Source of the DNA: Blautia sp.
GTDB lineage: Bacteria; Bacillota; Clostridia; Lachnospirales; Lachnospiraceae
Length of the DNA stretch: 64,000 nucleotides
Assembly: GCA_026169535.1 (NCBI GenBank)
Contig: JAPFCU010000079.1
Coordinates: 124,001-188,000 of the forward strand
Reading direction: 5' to 3'
Part shown: piece by piece, positions 27,547 to 37,078 of the stretch
Numbering within the stretch: the stretch's first letter is position 1
Layout of the letters: each line of letters begins with the position of its first letter
Notes under the pieces: generated by a model
Told to the model about the DNA's origin: nothing
What the model saw: only the letters and a program-made list of their open reading frames with translations
Database searches by the model: none
Program-made: the position numbers and the translations under genes

Positions 27547-28098
27547 ATGATGATTCTTGTAACCGGCGGAAGTGGAAGCGGAAAATCGGCTTTTGCTGAA
27601 GACTGTGTACTTGCCTGCGGAGAAAAAAAACGAATATATATTGCGACGATGTACCCTTTTGACCAGGAAAGCAAAAAAAGGGTACTTCGCCACAGGAAGA
27701 TGCGCGCAGGTAAGGGGTTTGATACAGAAGAGTGTTATGTGGGATTGAAAAATGTACAGATCCCTTCCGGATGTACAGTTCTTTTGGAATGTATGTCCAA
27801 TCTGACTGCCAATGAAATTTTTCGGGAAGATGGTGCAGGAGAAAAAACAGAGGACGAGATTCTCCAGGGAGTGGAAAGTCTGAAAAACCAGGCGGAAGAT
27901 CTGATCATTGTAACAAATGAGATTTTTTCTGAAGCTGATACCTACGAAGAAGAGACAGAAAACTATCGGCGTGTACTGGGAAATATTAACCGGAGACTTG
28001 CCAGGATGGCAGATACGGTGGTAGAGGTTGTCTATGGAATTCCTGTATATTATAAGAAGGGAGAGGATTTTTGTGAAAAGTCTGTGGAACAGTTTTAA
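27547..28098 (+). CDS. cobU: adenosylcobinamide kinase / guanylyltransferase
   Basis: CobU phosphorylates adenosylcobinamide and then links GMP to give AdoCbi-GDP. The 183-residue protein starts with a P-loop GGSGSGKS (7-14), has the RHRKMR region, and ends with VTNEIF followed by the conserved NRRLARMADTVVEVVYGIP. It starts directly after the cobT stop and overlaps cobS by 26 nt, so expression is coupled. Confidence 0.93.
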   Translation: MMILVTGGSGSGKSAFAEDCVLACGEKKRIYIATMYPFDQESKKRVLRHRKMRAGKGFDTEECYVGLKNVQIPSGCTVLLECMSNLTANEIFREDGAGEKTEDEILQGVESLKNQAEDLIIVTNEIFSEADTYEEETENYRRVLGNINRRLARMADTVVEVVYGIPVYYKKGEDFCEKSVEQF

Positions 28099-28846
28099 GA
28101 TTGCATTTTCCATGTTTTCCAAAATTCCCATGCCTCAGGCAGAGTGGACAAAAGAAAATATGAAGTATATGTTCTGTTTTTTTCCATTTATTGGTACAGC
28201 CATTGGAGCACTGATTCTTGCGGCATCCTGGGCAGCTGGATATCTGGGGATAAACGTTTTGTTTCTGTCTGTGATCCTGACGGTGCTTCCTGTACTGGTA
28301 ACAGGAGGAATCCATGTAGACGGACTTCTGGATACAGCAGATGCTTTAAGCTCCTGGCAGGAGAGGAAAAGGCGGTTGGAAATCCTGAAAGATTCCCATG
28401 CAGGGGCTTTTGCGGTGATCACTGCCTGTGTCTATTTTCTTTGTTGGCTGGGAGCCTGGAGTGAGATTTGTTTTGATGTTCGCCTGACTATGATAATGGC
28501 ATTAGGATTTATGGTATCACGCTGTTTTTCAGGAATCGGCGTGCTTACACTTCCAAAGGCAAAAGAAGAGGGGACTGTGGCGGAATTTTCCAGAAAATCA
28601 GAGGATGGGATTGTGCGCAATATACTGGTGGTGTATTTAGTGATTCTTTGTGGACTGATGATCTGGATTTATCCGGTAATCGGAGGTGCAGCATTTCTGA
28701 CTGCCTGCCTGGTGTATTTTTATTACAGATATATGGCGATGAAGTATTTTGGAGGTACTACAGGAGATCTTTCCGGCTGGTTTCTCTGTCTCTGTGAGGT
28801 GGGGATGGCTCTGGTGATCGCGGTGGCATCTGCTTTTCCACTATAA
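28073..28846 (+). CDS. cobS: adenosylcobinamide-GDP ribazoletransferase
   Basis: CobS is the membrane enzyme that joins AdoCbi-GDP to alpha-ribazole (or its phosphate). The start is taken as the GTG at 28073, which has GAAGGGAGAGG upstream and gives the family-typical VKSLWNSFKIAFSMFSKIPMP; the product is then 257 residues. The GGIHVDGLLDTADAL motif, a catalytic acidic patch of CobS, and about six membrane helices are visible. Confidence 0.93.
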   Translation: MKSLWNSFKIAFSMFSKIPMPQAEWTKENMKYMFCFFPFIGTAIGALILAASWAAGYLGINVLFLSVILTVLPVLVTGGIHVDGLLDTADALSSWQERKRRLEILKDSHAGAFAVITACVYFLCWLGAWSEICFDVRLTMIMALGFMVSRCFSGIGVLTLPKAKEEGTVAEFSRKSEDGIVRNILVVYLVILCGLMIWIYPVIGGAAFLTACLVYFYYRYMAMKYFGGTTGDLSGWFLCLCEVGMALVIAVASAFPL

Positions 28847-28857
28847 AGGAGTTTGTT

Positions 28858-29238
28858 ATGGAAATGATGATCGGAGGCGCTTTTCAGGGAAAAGCGGATC
28901 TTGCAAAAAAAACATATCCTGGAATCCAATGGATCCAGGGAGAGAAAATGACAGAAGAAGAACTGATGAACGCTCAGGGGGTTCTGGGTTTCCATCAATT
29001 CATTAAAAAAGAACTGGAACAGGGCAGAGAAGTACAGCATCTGGCAGCGGCGTTAATACGGAACAATCCTGATGTTATTCTGGTATCTGATGAGGTAGGT
29101 TACGGTGTGGTTCCTGTAGATGCCTTTGATCGTGCGTATCGGGAAGCTGTAGGAAGAGTCTGTACAGATCTGGCTGCTTACAGTAAAAGAGTGATCAGGG
29201 TGGTCTGCGGTATAGGGATGGTGATCAAGAATGCCTGA
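28858..29238 (+). CDS. short CobU-like protein
   Basis: This 126-residue protein aligns by eye with CobU at both ends: an N-terminal GGAFQGKAD resembling a P-loop but without the following Ser/Thr, and a C-terminal SDEVGYGVVPVDAFDRAYREAVGR that matches the second half of CobU. It is about 55 residues shorter than a full CobU, and a complete cobU is two genes upstream. It may supply part of the activity, act on a different corrinoid intermediate, or be a regulatory subunit. It overlaps cobC by 8 nt. Confidence 0.75.
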   Translation: MEMMIGGAFQGKADLAKKTYPGIQWIQGEKMTEEELMNAQGVLGFHQFIKKELEQGREVQHLAAALIRNNPDVILVSDEVGYGVVPVDAFDRAYREAVGRVCTDLAAYSKRVIRVVCGIGMVIKNA

Positions 29239-29821
29239 TATTTATCTGATTCGTCATGGAATGACAGAAGGTAATAAATACCAACGGTATATTGGGACAA
29301 CAGACGAGCCGCTGTGCCCGGAAGGACGAGAAGAGATAAAAAAAATTTCCTATGGCGTTCCGGATGAGGTGTTTGTAAGTCCAATGATCCGGTGCCGGGA
29401 AACGGCAGAGCTGCTTTTTCCTCAAAAAAGACTGCGGATCATAGATCAGCTTTCAGAGTGTGATTTTGGAACTTTCGAAAATAAAAATTATCGCGAATTG
29501 TCAGGAAATCAGGAATATCAGGATTGGATAGACAGTGGCGGAACACTTCCTTTTCCTGGGGGGGAAAGCAGAGAGAGTTTTAGGAGAAGGACGCTGGAAG
29601 GTTTCTCACGGGTAGTGACAGCCTGTATACGAGAAAAGGTAAATGCTGTAGCCGTAGTAGTCCATGGAGGGAGTATTATGAATATAATGGAAGCCTACGG
29701 ACATCCGGAAAGAAATTTTTATAGCTGGCATGTAAAAAATGCTCATGGGTATCTGGTACAGGTGGATGCGTCTTTGTGGATGAAAAATAGAAAGCTTCTG
29801 GAATTGAAAAAAGAACTGTAA
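29231..29821 (+). CDS. cobC: histidine phosphatase, probable alpha-ribazole phosphatase
   Basis: The 196-residue protein belongs to the phosphoglycerate-mutase-like histidine phosphatases: the RHGMTEGN motif near residue 8 holds the phospho-His, a second Arg follows in SPMIRCRETAE, Glu in SECDFGTFE, and the second His in VVHGGSIM. In a cob operon it most likely removes phosphate from alpha-ribazole 5'-phosphate or adenosylcobalamin phosphate. It ends the operon and is followed by a terminator. Confidence 0.88.
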   Translation: MPDIYLIRHGMTEGNKYQRYIGTTDEPLCPEGREEIKKISYGVPDEVFVSPMIRCRETAELLFPQKRLRIIDQLSECDFGTFENKNYRELSGNQEYQDWIDSGGTLPFPGGESRESFRRRTLEGFSRVVTACIREKVNAVAVVVHGGSIMNIMEAYGHPERNFYSWHVKNAHGYLVQVDASLWMKNRKLLELKKEL

Positions 29822-29832
29822 AAAAATAAAAG

Positions 29833-29886
29833 CTGTGTGCAGAAAGCATTTTCTATATAAAAACTGCTTTCTGGCACAGTTTTTTT
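29833..29886 (+). terminator. intrinsic terminator after the cob operon
   Basis: An imperfect 15-bp stem (from 29833 to 29879) around an A/T-rich loop is followed by seven T. Confidence 0.85.
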
Positions 29887-29896
29887 GTTTGAAAAT

Positions 29897-29913
29897 AATA
29901 CAAAATTTTTTAG
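29897..29913. promoter_or_regulatory. 17-mer shared with the ygeX/DUF1015 intergenic region
   Basis: AATACAAAATTTTTTAG occurs here, 28 bp before the -35 box of ssnA, and again, identical, at 51036-51052. Its centre lies about 70 bp before the predicted transcription start, where an activator would bind. Confidence 0.45.
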
Positions 29914-29941
29914 AATAAAAAAATATTTTTAAGATTTACTA

Positions 29942-29970
29942 TTGAAATGGAATAAAAAATGTGATACATT
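29942..29970 (+). promoter_or_regulatory. promoter of the ssnA-ygfK operon
   Basis: TTGAAA (29942-29947), 17-bp spacer, TACATT (29965-29970). The leader is about 75 nt. Confidence 0.65.
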
Positions 29971-30050
29971 AATAGTATAAAATTCCTAAAAGAACTGAAC
30001 GATAACAGAAAGTAGTTAGAAGAATTATACAAGTTAAGGAGGGTTATATT

Positions 30051-31388
30051 ATGCTTATTATTGGTAATGGCAGAATGATTACAAGAGATGCATCCAATCC
30101 TTTTATTGAAAATGGTGCAGTTGCTATGGATGGAAATACAATTGTCATGGTGGGAGAACTGGAGACTGTAAAGGCTGCTTATCCGGATGCGGAATTTATT
30201 GATGCGAAGGGCGGAGTGATCATGCCGGCGTATATTAACGCTCATGAGCATATTTACAGTGCTTTTGCCAGAGGTCTGAGCATTAAAGGATACAACCCAC
30301 AGGGATTTCTGGATATACTTGATGGACAATGGTGGACCATCGACCGTCATCTGACACTGGAACAGACAAAATTGTCTGCATATGCCACATACATTGATTC
30401 TATTAAAAACGGTGTGACAACTGTATTTGACCATCATGCAAGCTTCGGACATATCACAGGTTCCCTGTTTGCAATTGAGGAGGCTGCAAAGGATCTGGGA
30501 ATTCGTACCTGTCTCTGCTATGAGATCTCAGACCGTGACGGTATGGAGAAATCCAGAGAATCTGTAATGGAAAACGTAAACTTTATCAAACATGCTCTTG
30601 CAGATGACAGCGATATGATTGCAGGAATGATGGGTATGCATGCATCCTTTACCATTTCTGATGAAACCATGGCTCTGTGCAATGAGCTGAAACCGGAAGG
30701 TGTTGGTTATCATATTCATGTGGCAGAAGGAATCTATGATCTTCATCAGTGCCTGAAAGAGCACAGCAAACGGATTGTGGACCGCCTTTATGACTGGAAT
30801 ATCCTTGGACCAAAAACTCTTCTGGGTCACTGTATCTATATCAATGAGCATGAAATGGATCTTATCAAAGATACAGATACCATGGTGGTACATAATCCGG
30901 AATCTAATATGGGCAATGCCTGCGGATGTCCTCCAACCATGGCACTGGTTCACAAGGGGGTTCTTACCGGTCTTGGTACAGACGGCTACACCCATGATAT
31001 GACAGAATCCTGGAAGGTGGCAAACATTCTGCATAAACATCATCTCTGCGATCCGAACGCTGCATGGGGAGAGGTTCCGCAGATGCTGTTTGAAGGAAAT
31101 GCAAAGATTGCAAACCGTTACTTTAAAAAAGAACTGGGCGTTCTGAAAAACGGTGCGGCAGCAGATGTGATCGTTGTTGACTATGATCCTTTGACACCGA
31201 TGCGTGCGGATAATGTAAACGGACATCTTCTTTTCGGTACTACAGGAGCAATGGTGCAGACTACCGTATGTAACGGAAAGGTTCTGATGAAAGACCGTGA
31301 AGTTCTTGTCTGTGACGAGGCGAAGATGATGGCGGATTGCCGTCAGGCTGCAAAAGAGCTTGCTGACGACATTAACGCTGGTAAATAA
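30051..31388 (+). CDS. ssnA: SsnA-type amidohydrolase (purine aminohydrolase family)
   Basis: The 445-residue protein is a metal-dependent amidohydrolase related to guanine deaminase and chlorohydrolases: HxH at His65/His67 (NAHEHIYS), HIHVAEG, LGHCIYI and the metal-binding Asp in LGTDGYTHD. Its length and sequence match the SsnA proteins found beside ygfK and xanthine dehydrogenase genes. In gut-bacterial urate degradation it is one of the genes reported as required; the exact reaction (deamination or ring hydrolysis) is not settled by the sequence. A GGAGG site precedes the ATG, and ygfK follows after 31 nt. Confidence 0.93.
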   Translation: MLIIGNGRMITRDASNPFIENGAVAMDGNTIVMVGELETVKAAYPDAEFIDAKGGVIMPAYINAHEHIYSAFARGLSIKGYNPQGFLDILDGQWWTIDRHLTLEQTKLSAYATYIDSIKNGVTTVFDHHASFGHITGSLFAIEEAAKDLGIRTCLCYEISDRDGMEKSRESVMENVNFIKHALADDSDMIAGMMGMHASFTISDETMALCNELKPEGVGYHIHVAEGIYDLHQCLKEHSKRIVDRLYDWNILGPKTLLGHCIYINEHEMDLIKDTDTMVVHNPESNMGNACGCPPTMALVHKGVLTGLGTDGYTHDMTESWKVANILHKHHLCDPNAAWGEVPQMLFEGNAKIANRYFKKELGVLKNGAAADVIVVDYDPLTPMRADNVNGHLLFGTTGAMVQTTVCNGKVLMKDREVLVCDEAKMMADCRQAAKELADDINAGK

Positions 31389-31419
31389 ATATAGAACTAT
31401 CATCTGGGAGGTAAAAACA

Positions 31420-34419
31420 ATGAGTGAAAAAATGACCTGTATGTCCTTTGGACAGTTAATGGACTGGGTTTTAACTGAGCATAAAGAAAAAAATACTGTA
31501 TTTGGCGTACACAGAGCATATCAGGCAGATACTGCCAAGGCTATGGAGATTTTCGGAAGAAATCTGGAAACGCCTATTGGACCTGCGGCAGGCCCGAACA
31601 CCCAGCTTGCACAGAATATTGTTGCTTCCTATTACGCAGGAGCAAGATTCTTTGAACTGAAGACTGTTCAGAAAATGGACGGAGACGAACTGGCTGCATG
31701 TATCAGCAGACCATGTATCCTTGCAGAAGACGAATGTTATAACTGTGAGTGGTCTACAGAACTTTATGTTCCGCAGGCTATGGGAGAGTATATTAAGGCA
31801 TGGTTCATCCTTCATGTAATGGCAAAGGAATTCGGCCTTGGAGGAACAGACGGATTTCAATTTAACATTTCTGTAGGTTATGACCTTGCAGGCATAAAGG
31901 AGAAAAAGATCGATACCTTTATCAACAGCATGAAAGATGCAAAGGATACAGATATATTCAAAGAATGCAGACAGTGGCTTCTTGATAATGCAGATAAATT
32001 TGAAAAGGTGACAAAAGAAGATATTGAAGCAATTCCTTCAGAAATCTGTAATTCTGCTACAATCTCTACACTTCATGGATGTCCTCCAAATGAGATCGAG
32101 AGTATTGCAAATCATCTTTTTAAAGAAAAACACCTGAACACCTTTATTAAATGTAATCCGACTCTTCTTGGCTATGAATTTGCAAGAAAGACCATGGATG
32201 ACATGGGCTACGATTACATGATGTTTGGTGATTTCCACTTTAAGGATGACCTTCAGTATAAGGATGCCATTCCGATGTTCAAACGTCTTCAGGCTCTGGC
32301 AGATGAGCTGAACCTTGCCTTTGGCGTTAAGATCACAAACACCTTCCCGGTAGACGTGACCAGAAATGAGCTTCCAAGCGAAGAAATGTATATGTCCGGA
32401 AAATCTCTATTCCCGCTTTCTATTTCTCTGGCAGCCATGCTTTCCAGAGAATTTGACGGAAAACTGCGTATTGCATATTCCGGTGGTGCAGACTTCTATA
32501 ACATTGACAGAATCGTAGGCTGCGGTGTATGGCCAGTAACAGTTGCCACAACAATCCTCAAGACCGGAGGATATCAGAGATTCACCCAGATGGCAAAAAA
32601 GGTTATGGCAGACGGTGTGAAACCATGGACAGGAATTGACGTAGAGGCTCTGGAAAAACTTGCTGAGGATGCAAAAAAAGATCCTCATCATGTAAAGAAT
32701 ATCAAACCTCTTCCAAACAGAAAGAGCGATGAGACAGTTCCTCTTCTGAACTGCTATTTTGCTCCATGTCAGGGAGGATGTCCAATCCATCAGGATATTC
32801 CGGAATATATCGCGCTTGCAGGAGAAGAGAAATATGCGGAAGCTCTCCGTGTGATCCTTGACAAAAATGCGCTTCCGTTTATTACAGGTACTCTGTGCGC
32901 GCATAACTGCATGTATAAATGTACCAGAAATTTCTATGAAGAATCTGTAAATATCCGCGGAACCAAACTTCTTGCAGCGGAAAAAGGTTATGATGAAGTG
33001 ATCGGAGAGATCCATGCAGGAGAGAGAAATAGTAAGAAGGTTGCCATCGTAGGCGGCGGCCCTGCAGGTATTGCAGCAGCTTATTTCCTTGCAAGAGCAG
33101 GCGCTTCTGTTACAATTTTTGAAAAAGAAGCCAAACTTGGTGGTGTGATCCGTTATGTGATCCCGGGATTCCGTATTCCGGAAGCAGCTATTGACAAAGA
33201 TATTTCCTTTATCGAAAAAATGGGCGTGGAGATCCGCACGAATACAGAGATAACTTCTGTGGCAGATATCAAAGCAGAAGGATATGATGCGGTGATCCTT
33301 GCAACAGGTGCAAACAAACCTGGCACACTGAAACTGGAAAAAGGGGAAACAGTAAATGCTCTGAAATTCCTGGCAGACTTTAAGGCAAATGACGGTAAGG
33401 TTGACCTTGGAAAGAACGTAGTTGTTATTGGCGGCGGTAATACAGCCATGGATACTGCAAGAGCAGCCAAACGCACCGAAGGCGTTGAGCATGTTTATCT
33501 GGTATACAGAAGGACCAAACGCTATATGCCTGCTGCAGAAGATGAGCTTCTGGAGGTTCTGGAAGAAGGAGTAGAATTTAAAGAACTCCTTTCTCCGGTA
33601 AGTCTGGAAAACGGAACTCTGATCTGCAAGAAGATGGAGCTTGGCGCTGTGGACGCTTCCGGAAGAGCCGGTGTAACAGAGACAGACGAGATCGTTGAGG
33701 TACCTGCAGATACTGTGATCGTAGCAGTTGGTGAAAAAGTTCCTACAGAGTTCTATGAAGCAAACGGTATCAATGTAAATGAAAGAGGAAAAGCAAAACT
33801 GAATCAGGAAACTCTGGAAACCAGTGTGAAAGACGTATATCTGGCAGGTGACGGAGCAAAAGGCGCTGCTACCATCGTTGAGGCGATCCGCGATGTACAG
33901 ATCGTTGCAAAAGCAATTCTGGGTACCTCTGTTGTTTCTGACAGAGCAGTTACCGGTACAGACGCAGAATGCTACGAAAAGAAAGGTATTCTGAAAGAAG
34001 AGAAAGAAGCTGAAAAAGAAAGTCAGAGATGTCTTTCCTGCAGCAAAGTCTGCGAGAACTGTGTAGATGTATGTCCAAACAGAGCAAATATTTCCATTAA
34101 GGTTCCCGGAATGGAAATGGCACAGGTGATCCATGTAGATTATATGTGTAATGAATGCGGTAACTGTAAGACCTTCTGCCCATATGCAAGCGCTCCTTAT
34201 AAAGACAAATTTACACTGTTTGCAAAGGCTGAGGACATGGATGACAGTACAAACGACGGTTTCGCCGTACTGAATGCAGAAACAAAGGAATGCAGAGTAA
34301 GATTCCTTGGAAACACCACAGACTGCAAAGTTGACGATCCGGCAGACACTGTTCCGGCAGGAATCCGCGACCTGATCCTGGCTGTGATCAATGACTATTC
34401 CTATCTGTTGTACAAATAA
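31420..34419 (+). CDS. ygfK: YgfK, multidomain iron-sulfur flavoprotein oxidoreductase
   Basis: The ATG at 31420, after GGGAGG, is preferred over an upstream in-frame start inside ssnA. The 999-residue protein has a dihydroorotate-dehydrogenase-like barrel (about 1-430), a GltD-type [4Fe-4S] region (Cys from about 445), an FAD site (GGGPAGIAAA, about 544), an NAD(P) site (GGGNTAMD, about 671) and a C-terminal ferredoxin domain (Cys groups near 870 and 909). The database name 'putative selenate reductase subunit' is misleading. In purine clusters it probably passes electrons between NAD(P)H or ferredoxin and a purine intermediate. It follows ssnA in one operon. Confidence 0.95.
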   Translation: MSEKMTCMSFGQLMDWVLTEHKEKNTVFGVHRAYQADTAKAMEIFGRNLETPIGPAAGPNTQLAQNIVASYYAGARFFELKTVQKMDGDELAACISRPCILAEDECYNCEWSTELYVPQAMGEYIKAWFILHVMAKEFGLGGTDGFQFNISVGYDLAGIKEKKIDTFINSMKDAKDTDIFKECRQWLLDNADKFEKVTKEDIEAIPSEICNSATISTLHGCPPNEIESIANHLFKEKHLNTFIKCNPTLLGYEFARKTMDDMGYDYMMFGDFHFKDDLQYKDAIPMFKRLQALADELNLAFGVKITNTFPVDVTRNELPSEEMYMSGKSLFPLSISLAAMLSREFDGKLRIAYSGGADFYNIDRIVGCGVWPVTVATTILKTGGYQRFTQMAKKVMADGVKPWTGIDVEALEKLAEDAKKDPHHVKNIKPLPNRKSDETVPLLNCYFAPCQGGCPIHQDIPEYIALAGEEKYAEALRVILDKNALPFITGTLCAHNCMYKCTRNFYEESVNIRGTKLLAAEKGYDEVIGEIHAGERNSKKVAIVGGGPAGIAAAYFLARAGASVTIFEKEAKLGGVIRYVIPGFRIPEAAIDKDISFIEKMGVEIRTNTEITSVADIKAEGYDAVILATGANKPGTLKLEKGETVNALKFLADFKANDGKVDLGKNVVVIGGGNTAMDTARAAKRTEGVEHVYLVYRRTKRYMPAAEDELLEVLEEGVEFKELLSPVSLENGTLICKKMELGAVDASGRAGVTETDEIVEVPADTVIVAVGEKVPTEFYEANGINVNERGKAKLNQETLETSVKDVYLAGDGAKGAATIVEAIRDVQIVAKAILGTSVVSDRAVTGTDAECYEKKGILKEEKEAEKESQRCLSCSKVCENCVDVCPNRANISIKVPGMEMAQVIHVDYMCNECGNCKTFCPYASAPYKDKFTLFAKAEDMDDSTNDGFAVLNAETKECRVRFLGNTTDCKVDDPADTVPAGIRDLILAVINDYSYLLYK

Positions 34420-34449
34420 ATAATCTGATCAGAAAGTAAAGAAAAGTGA

Positions 34450-34480
34450 GCGCGTCTCTGTGTTCTGCACAGGGATGCGC
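34450..34480 (+). other. intergenic hairpin between ygfK and the selenium-dependent xdh
   Basis: A 13-bp stem (34450-34462 with 34468-34480, two G-U pairs) closes a 5-nt loop but has no T run after it. It may be a processing or mRNA-stability element, or a weak attenuator within the operon. Confidence 0.5.
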
Positions 34481-34510
34481 TTATGCTGAATATATGTTAG
34501 GAGGAATTCT

Positions 34511-37075
34511 ATGTTCAGTTTTTATGTAAATGGAAAAGAATATCAGGAAGAGCAGGATATGAAACTTCTCCGTTTCCTTCGCGACAGACTCCACCTTACT
34601 TCGGTAAAAGACGGTTGCAGCGAAGGCGCCTGCGGAACCTGTCATGTGCTGATCGATGGAAAACCGCAAAAAGCCTGTATTCCCTCTCTTTCTATGATGG
34701 AAGGCCGACATATACTTACTGTAGAAGGATTTTCAGAAGAAGAAAAAGAGATTTATGACCGTGCCTTTGGAGAGGCAGGGGCAGTGCAGTGCGGCTTCTG
34801 TATACCGGGTATGGTCATTAGTGCCAAAGGTCTGATCGACCAGAATCCAGATCCTACCCGTGCTCAGGCAGCTCATGCGATCCGAAATAATATCTGCCGC
34901 TGTACAGGATACAAAAAGATCATTGACGGTATCCTGCTTGCTGCAAAATACAAAAGAGAAGGGCTTCCTGAGAAAAAAGAATATACATGGAAACTGGGAG
35001 ACCGTGTTCCCAGAGTGGATGTCCGCGAAAAGGTTCTGGGTTACGGACAGTATCCGGACGATGTTTACGAAGAGGACATGATCTATGGAAGCGCTCTTCG
35101 TTCCGCTTATCCAAGAGCACTTGTAAAATCTATTGATACGGAGAAAGCAAAGGCTCTTCCGGGAGTGGTCGGCGTATTTACTGCAGAAGACATTCCGGGA
35201 AGCGTAAAGGTAGGTCATCTGAAACAGGACTGGGATGGTCTGATCCCCGTTGGCAAGATCACCCATTATCTGGGAGATGCCATTGCACTTGTGGCGGCAG
35301 AGACTCCGGAAATTGTAGAAAAAGCAAAGAAACTTATCAAGATAGAATATGAAGAACTTCCCATGGTCCGTGATCCCTATGAAGCTATGAAGGAAGATGC
35401 GCCTCTGGTGCATGGGGATGGAAATCTTCTTGCTCACTGGCATGTACATCGTGGGGATGCAGATAAAGCGATTGAAGAATCTAAATATGTACTTAGTGAA
35501 AAATTCCATACACCATGGACAGAACATGCCTTTCTGGAGCCGGAATGCGCGGTAGCTAAACCGGACGGAGAGGACGGTGTGATCATTTATTCTACAGACC
35601 AGGGCGTATACGATACACAGCATGAATGTATGGCGTTTCTGGGACTTCCTGCGGAAAAAGTAAAGGTACGCAATAAACTGGTAGGAGGCGGATTTGGCGG
35701 AAAAGAAGATGTGACTGTTCAGCATCATGCCGGAATGATTGCTTATCTTACCAAACGTCCGGTGAAGGTAAAACTTACCAGAGAGGAAAGCATCCTGATT
35801 CATCCCAAGCGTCACCCTATGGATATGGAATTTACTATGGGCTGTGATGAAAACGGAATCATCCGGGGAGTAAAAGCCACAGTTATTGCTGATACGGGAG
35901 CATATGCATCTCTTGGAGGCCCGGTACTTCAGAGAGCGTGTACACATGCCTCCGGTCCTTACAATTACCAGAATTTTGACATTGATGGAAAGGCATATTA
36001 TACAAACAATCCGCCGGCAGGCGCCTTCCGGGGATTTGGCGTGACACAGACTTGCTTCGGCGTGGAAATGCTGTTGACAAAAATGGCGGAAAAAGTGGGG
36101 ATTTCTCCATGGGAGATCCGTTACCGCAATGCTATCCGCCCAGGCCAGGAGCTTCCTAACGGTCAGCTGGTAGATGATTCTACAGGGCTTGCAGAAACGC
36201 TGGAAGCAGTGAAAGATGTTTACGAAAGCCATCCTTATGCCGGAATTGCCTGTGCAATGAAAAACGCCGGAGTGGGTGTAGGACTTCCGGATTGGGGACG
36301 CTGTAAATTATATGTCCATGACGGAAGAGTAGAAATCCATTCCGGAGCCTCCTGCATCGGTCAGGGACTTGGAACGGTACTGGTACAGATGGTAACAGAA
36401 CAGCTTGGACTGAAACGGAATCAGATCTATTATGATGCTTCCAATACCTATAACGCACCGGATTCCGGAACTACTTCCGGATCCCGTCAGACTCTTGTTA
36501 CCGGTGAAGCGTGCCGTCGGGCATGTGAGAAGCTTCGCGAAGATCTGAAAGAAAAAAGCCTTCAGGAACTGGAAGGTTGTGAGTATCTGGGAGAATATCT
36601 GGCAAAGACAGACGCAATGGGATCCGATGTAAAAAATCCCGTTTCTCATGTGGCTTACGGTTATGCAACTCAGGTATGTATCCTGGATAAAAATGGAAAG
36701 ATTGAAAAAATTGTTGCAGCCCATGATGTAGGCCGTGCGGTGAATCCTCTTTCTGTGGAAGGACAGATCGAGGGCGGCGTGGTAATGTCAGCAGGCTTTG
36801 CTCTTACAGAGGAGTATGGGCTGAAGGACTGCAAACCTCAGAATAAATATGGTACACTCGGTCTTTTCCGTGCCAACCAGGCGCCGGAAGTAGAAAGCAT
36901 CATTGTGGAAAAAGAAGGGCTGAAAGTAGCGGAGGGAGCTATCGGTATCGGCGAGATCACTTCTATCCCTACAGCGCCGGCTATTGCAGGAGCATATTAT
37001 AAATATGACGGACAGTACCGTACCAGCCTTCCTCTTGTAAATACACCATATGAAAGAAAAAAGAAGGGGGAATGA
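34511..37075 (+). CDS. selenium-dependent xanthine dehydrogenase, fused iron-sulfur and molybdenum chain
   Basis: The 854-residue chain fuses a two-cluster [2Fe-2S] domain (Cys36, 41, 44, 56 and Cys94, 97, 129, 131) to a complete molybdopterin hydroxylase domain. GGGFGGKED (about 392), FRGFG and a late GIGEIT (about 812-817, with the catalytic Glu) mark the active site. No FAD domain is present. This matches the family annotated as selenium-dependent xanthine dehydrogenase, whose Mo site carries a labile selenium rather than a selenocysteine. A TAGGAGG site precedes the ATG. The polyferredoxin gene follows after 3 nt, and the Se/Mo maturation genes yqeB and yqeC lie downstream. Confidence 0.94.
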   Translation: MFSFYVNGKEYQEEQDMKLLRFLRDRLHLTSVKDGCSEGACGTCHVLIDGKPQKACIPSLSMMEGRHILTVEGFSEEEKEIYDRAFGEAGAVQCGFCIPGMVISAKGLIDQNPDPTRAQAAHAIRNNICRCTGYKKIIDGILLAAKYKREGLPEKKEYTWKLGDRVPRVDVREKVLGYGQYPDDVYEEDMIYGSALRSAYPRALVKSIDTEKAKALPGVVGVFTAEDIPGSVKVGHLKQDWDGLIPVGKITHYLGDAIALVAAETPEIVEKAKKLIKIEYEELPMVRDPYEAMKEDAPLVHGDGNLLAHWHVHRGDADKAIEESKYVLSEKFHTPWTEHAFLEPECAVAKPDGEDGVIIYSTDQGVYDTQHECMAFLGLPAEKVKVRNKLVGGGFGGKEDVTVQHHAGMIAYLTKRPVKVKLTREESILIHPKRHPMDMEFTMGCDENGIIRGVKATVIADTGAYASLGGPVLQRACTHASGPYNYQNFDIDGKAYYTNNPPAGAFRGFGVTQTCFGVEMLLTKMAEKVGISPWEIRYRNAIRPGQELPNGQLVDDSTGLAETLEAVKDVYESHPYAGIACAMKNAGVGVGLPDWGRCKLYVHDGRVEIHSGASCIGQGLGTVLVQMVTEQLGLKRNQIYYDASNTYNAPDSGTTSGSRQTLVTGEACRRACEKLREDLKEKSLQELEGCEYLGEYLAKTDAMGSDVKNPVSHVAYGYATQVCILDKNGKIEKIVAAHDVGRAVNPLSVEGQIEGGVVMSAGFALTEEYGLKDCKPQNKYGTLGLFRANQAPEVESIIVEKEGLKVAEGAIGIGEITSIPTAPAIAGAYYKYDGQYRTSLPLVNTPYERKKKGE

Positions 37076-37078
37076 TCA

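Noticed and set aside
32407-34134. Minus-strand frame of 575 codons
   Set aside because: It lies wholly inside ygfK, is Cys/Phe-rich nonsense in composition and has no recognisable domain.
34733-36232. Minus-strand frame of 499 codons
   Set aside because: Antisense shadow of the selenium-dependent xanthine dehydrogenase; no domain or ribosome site.
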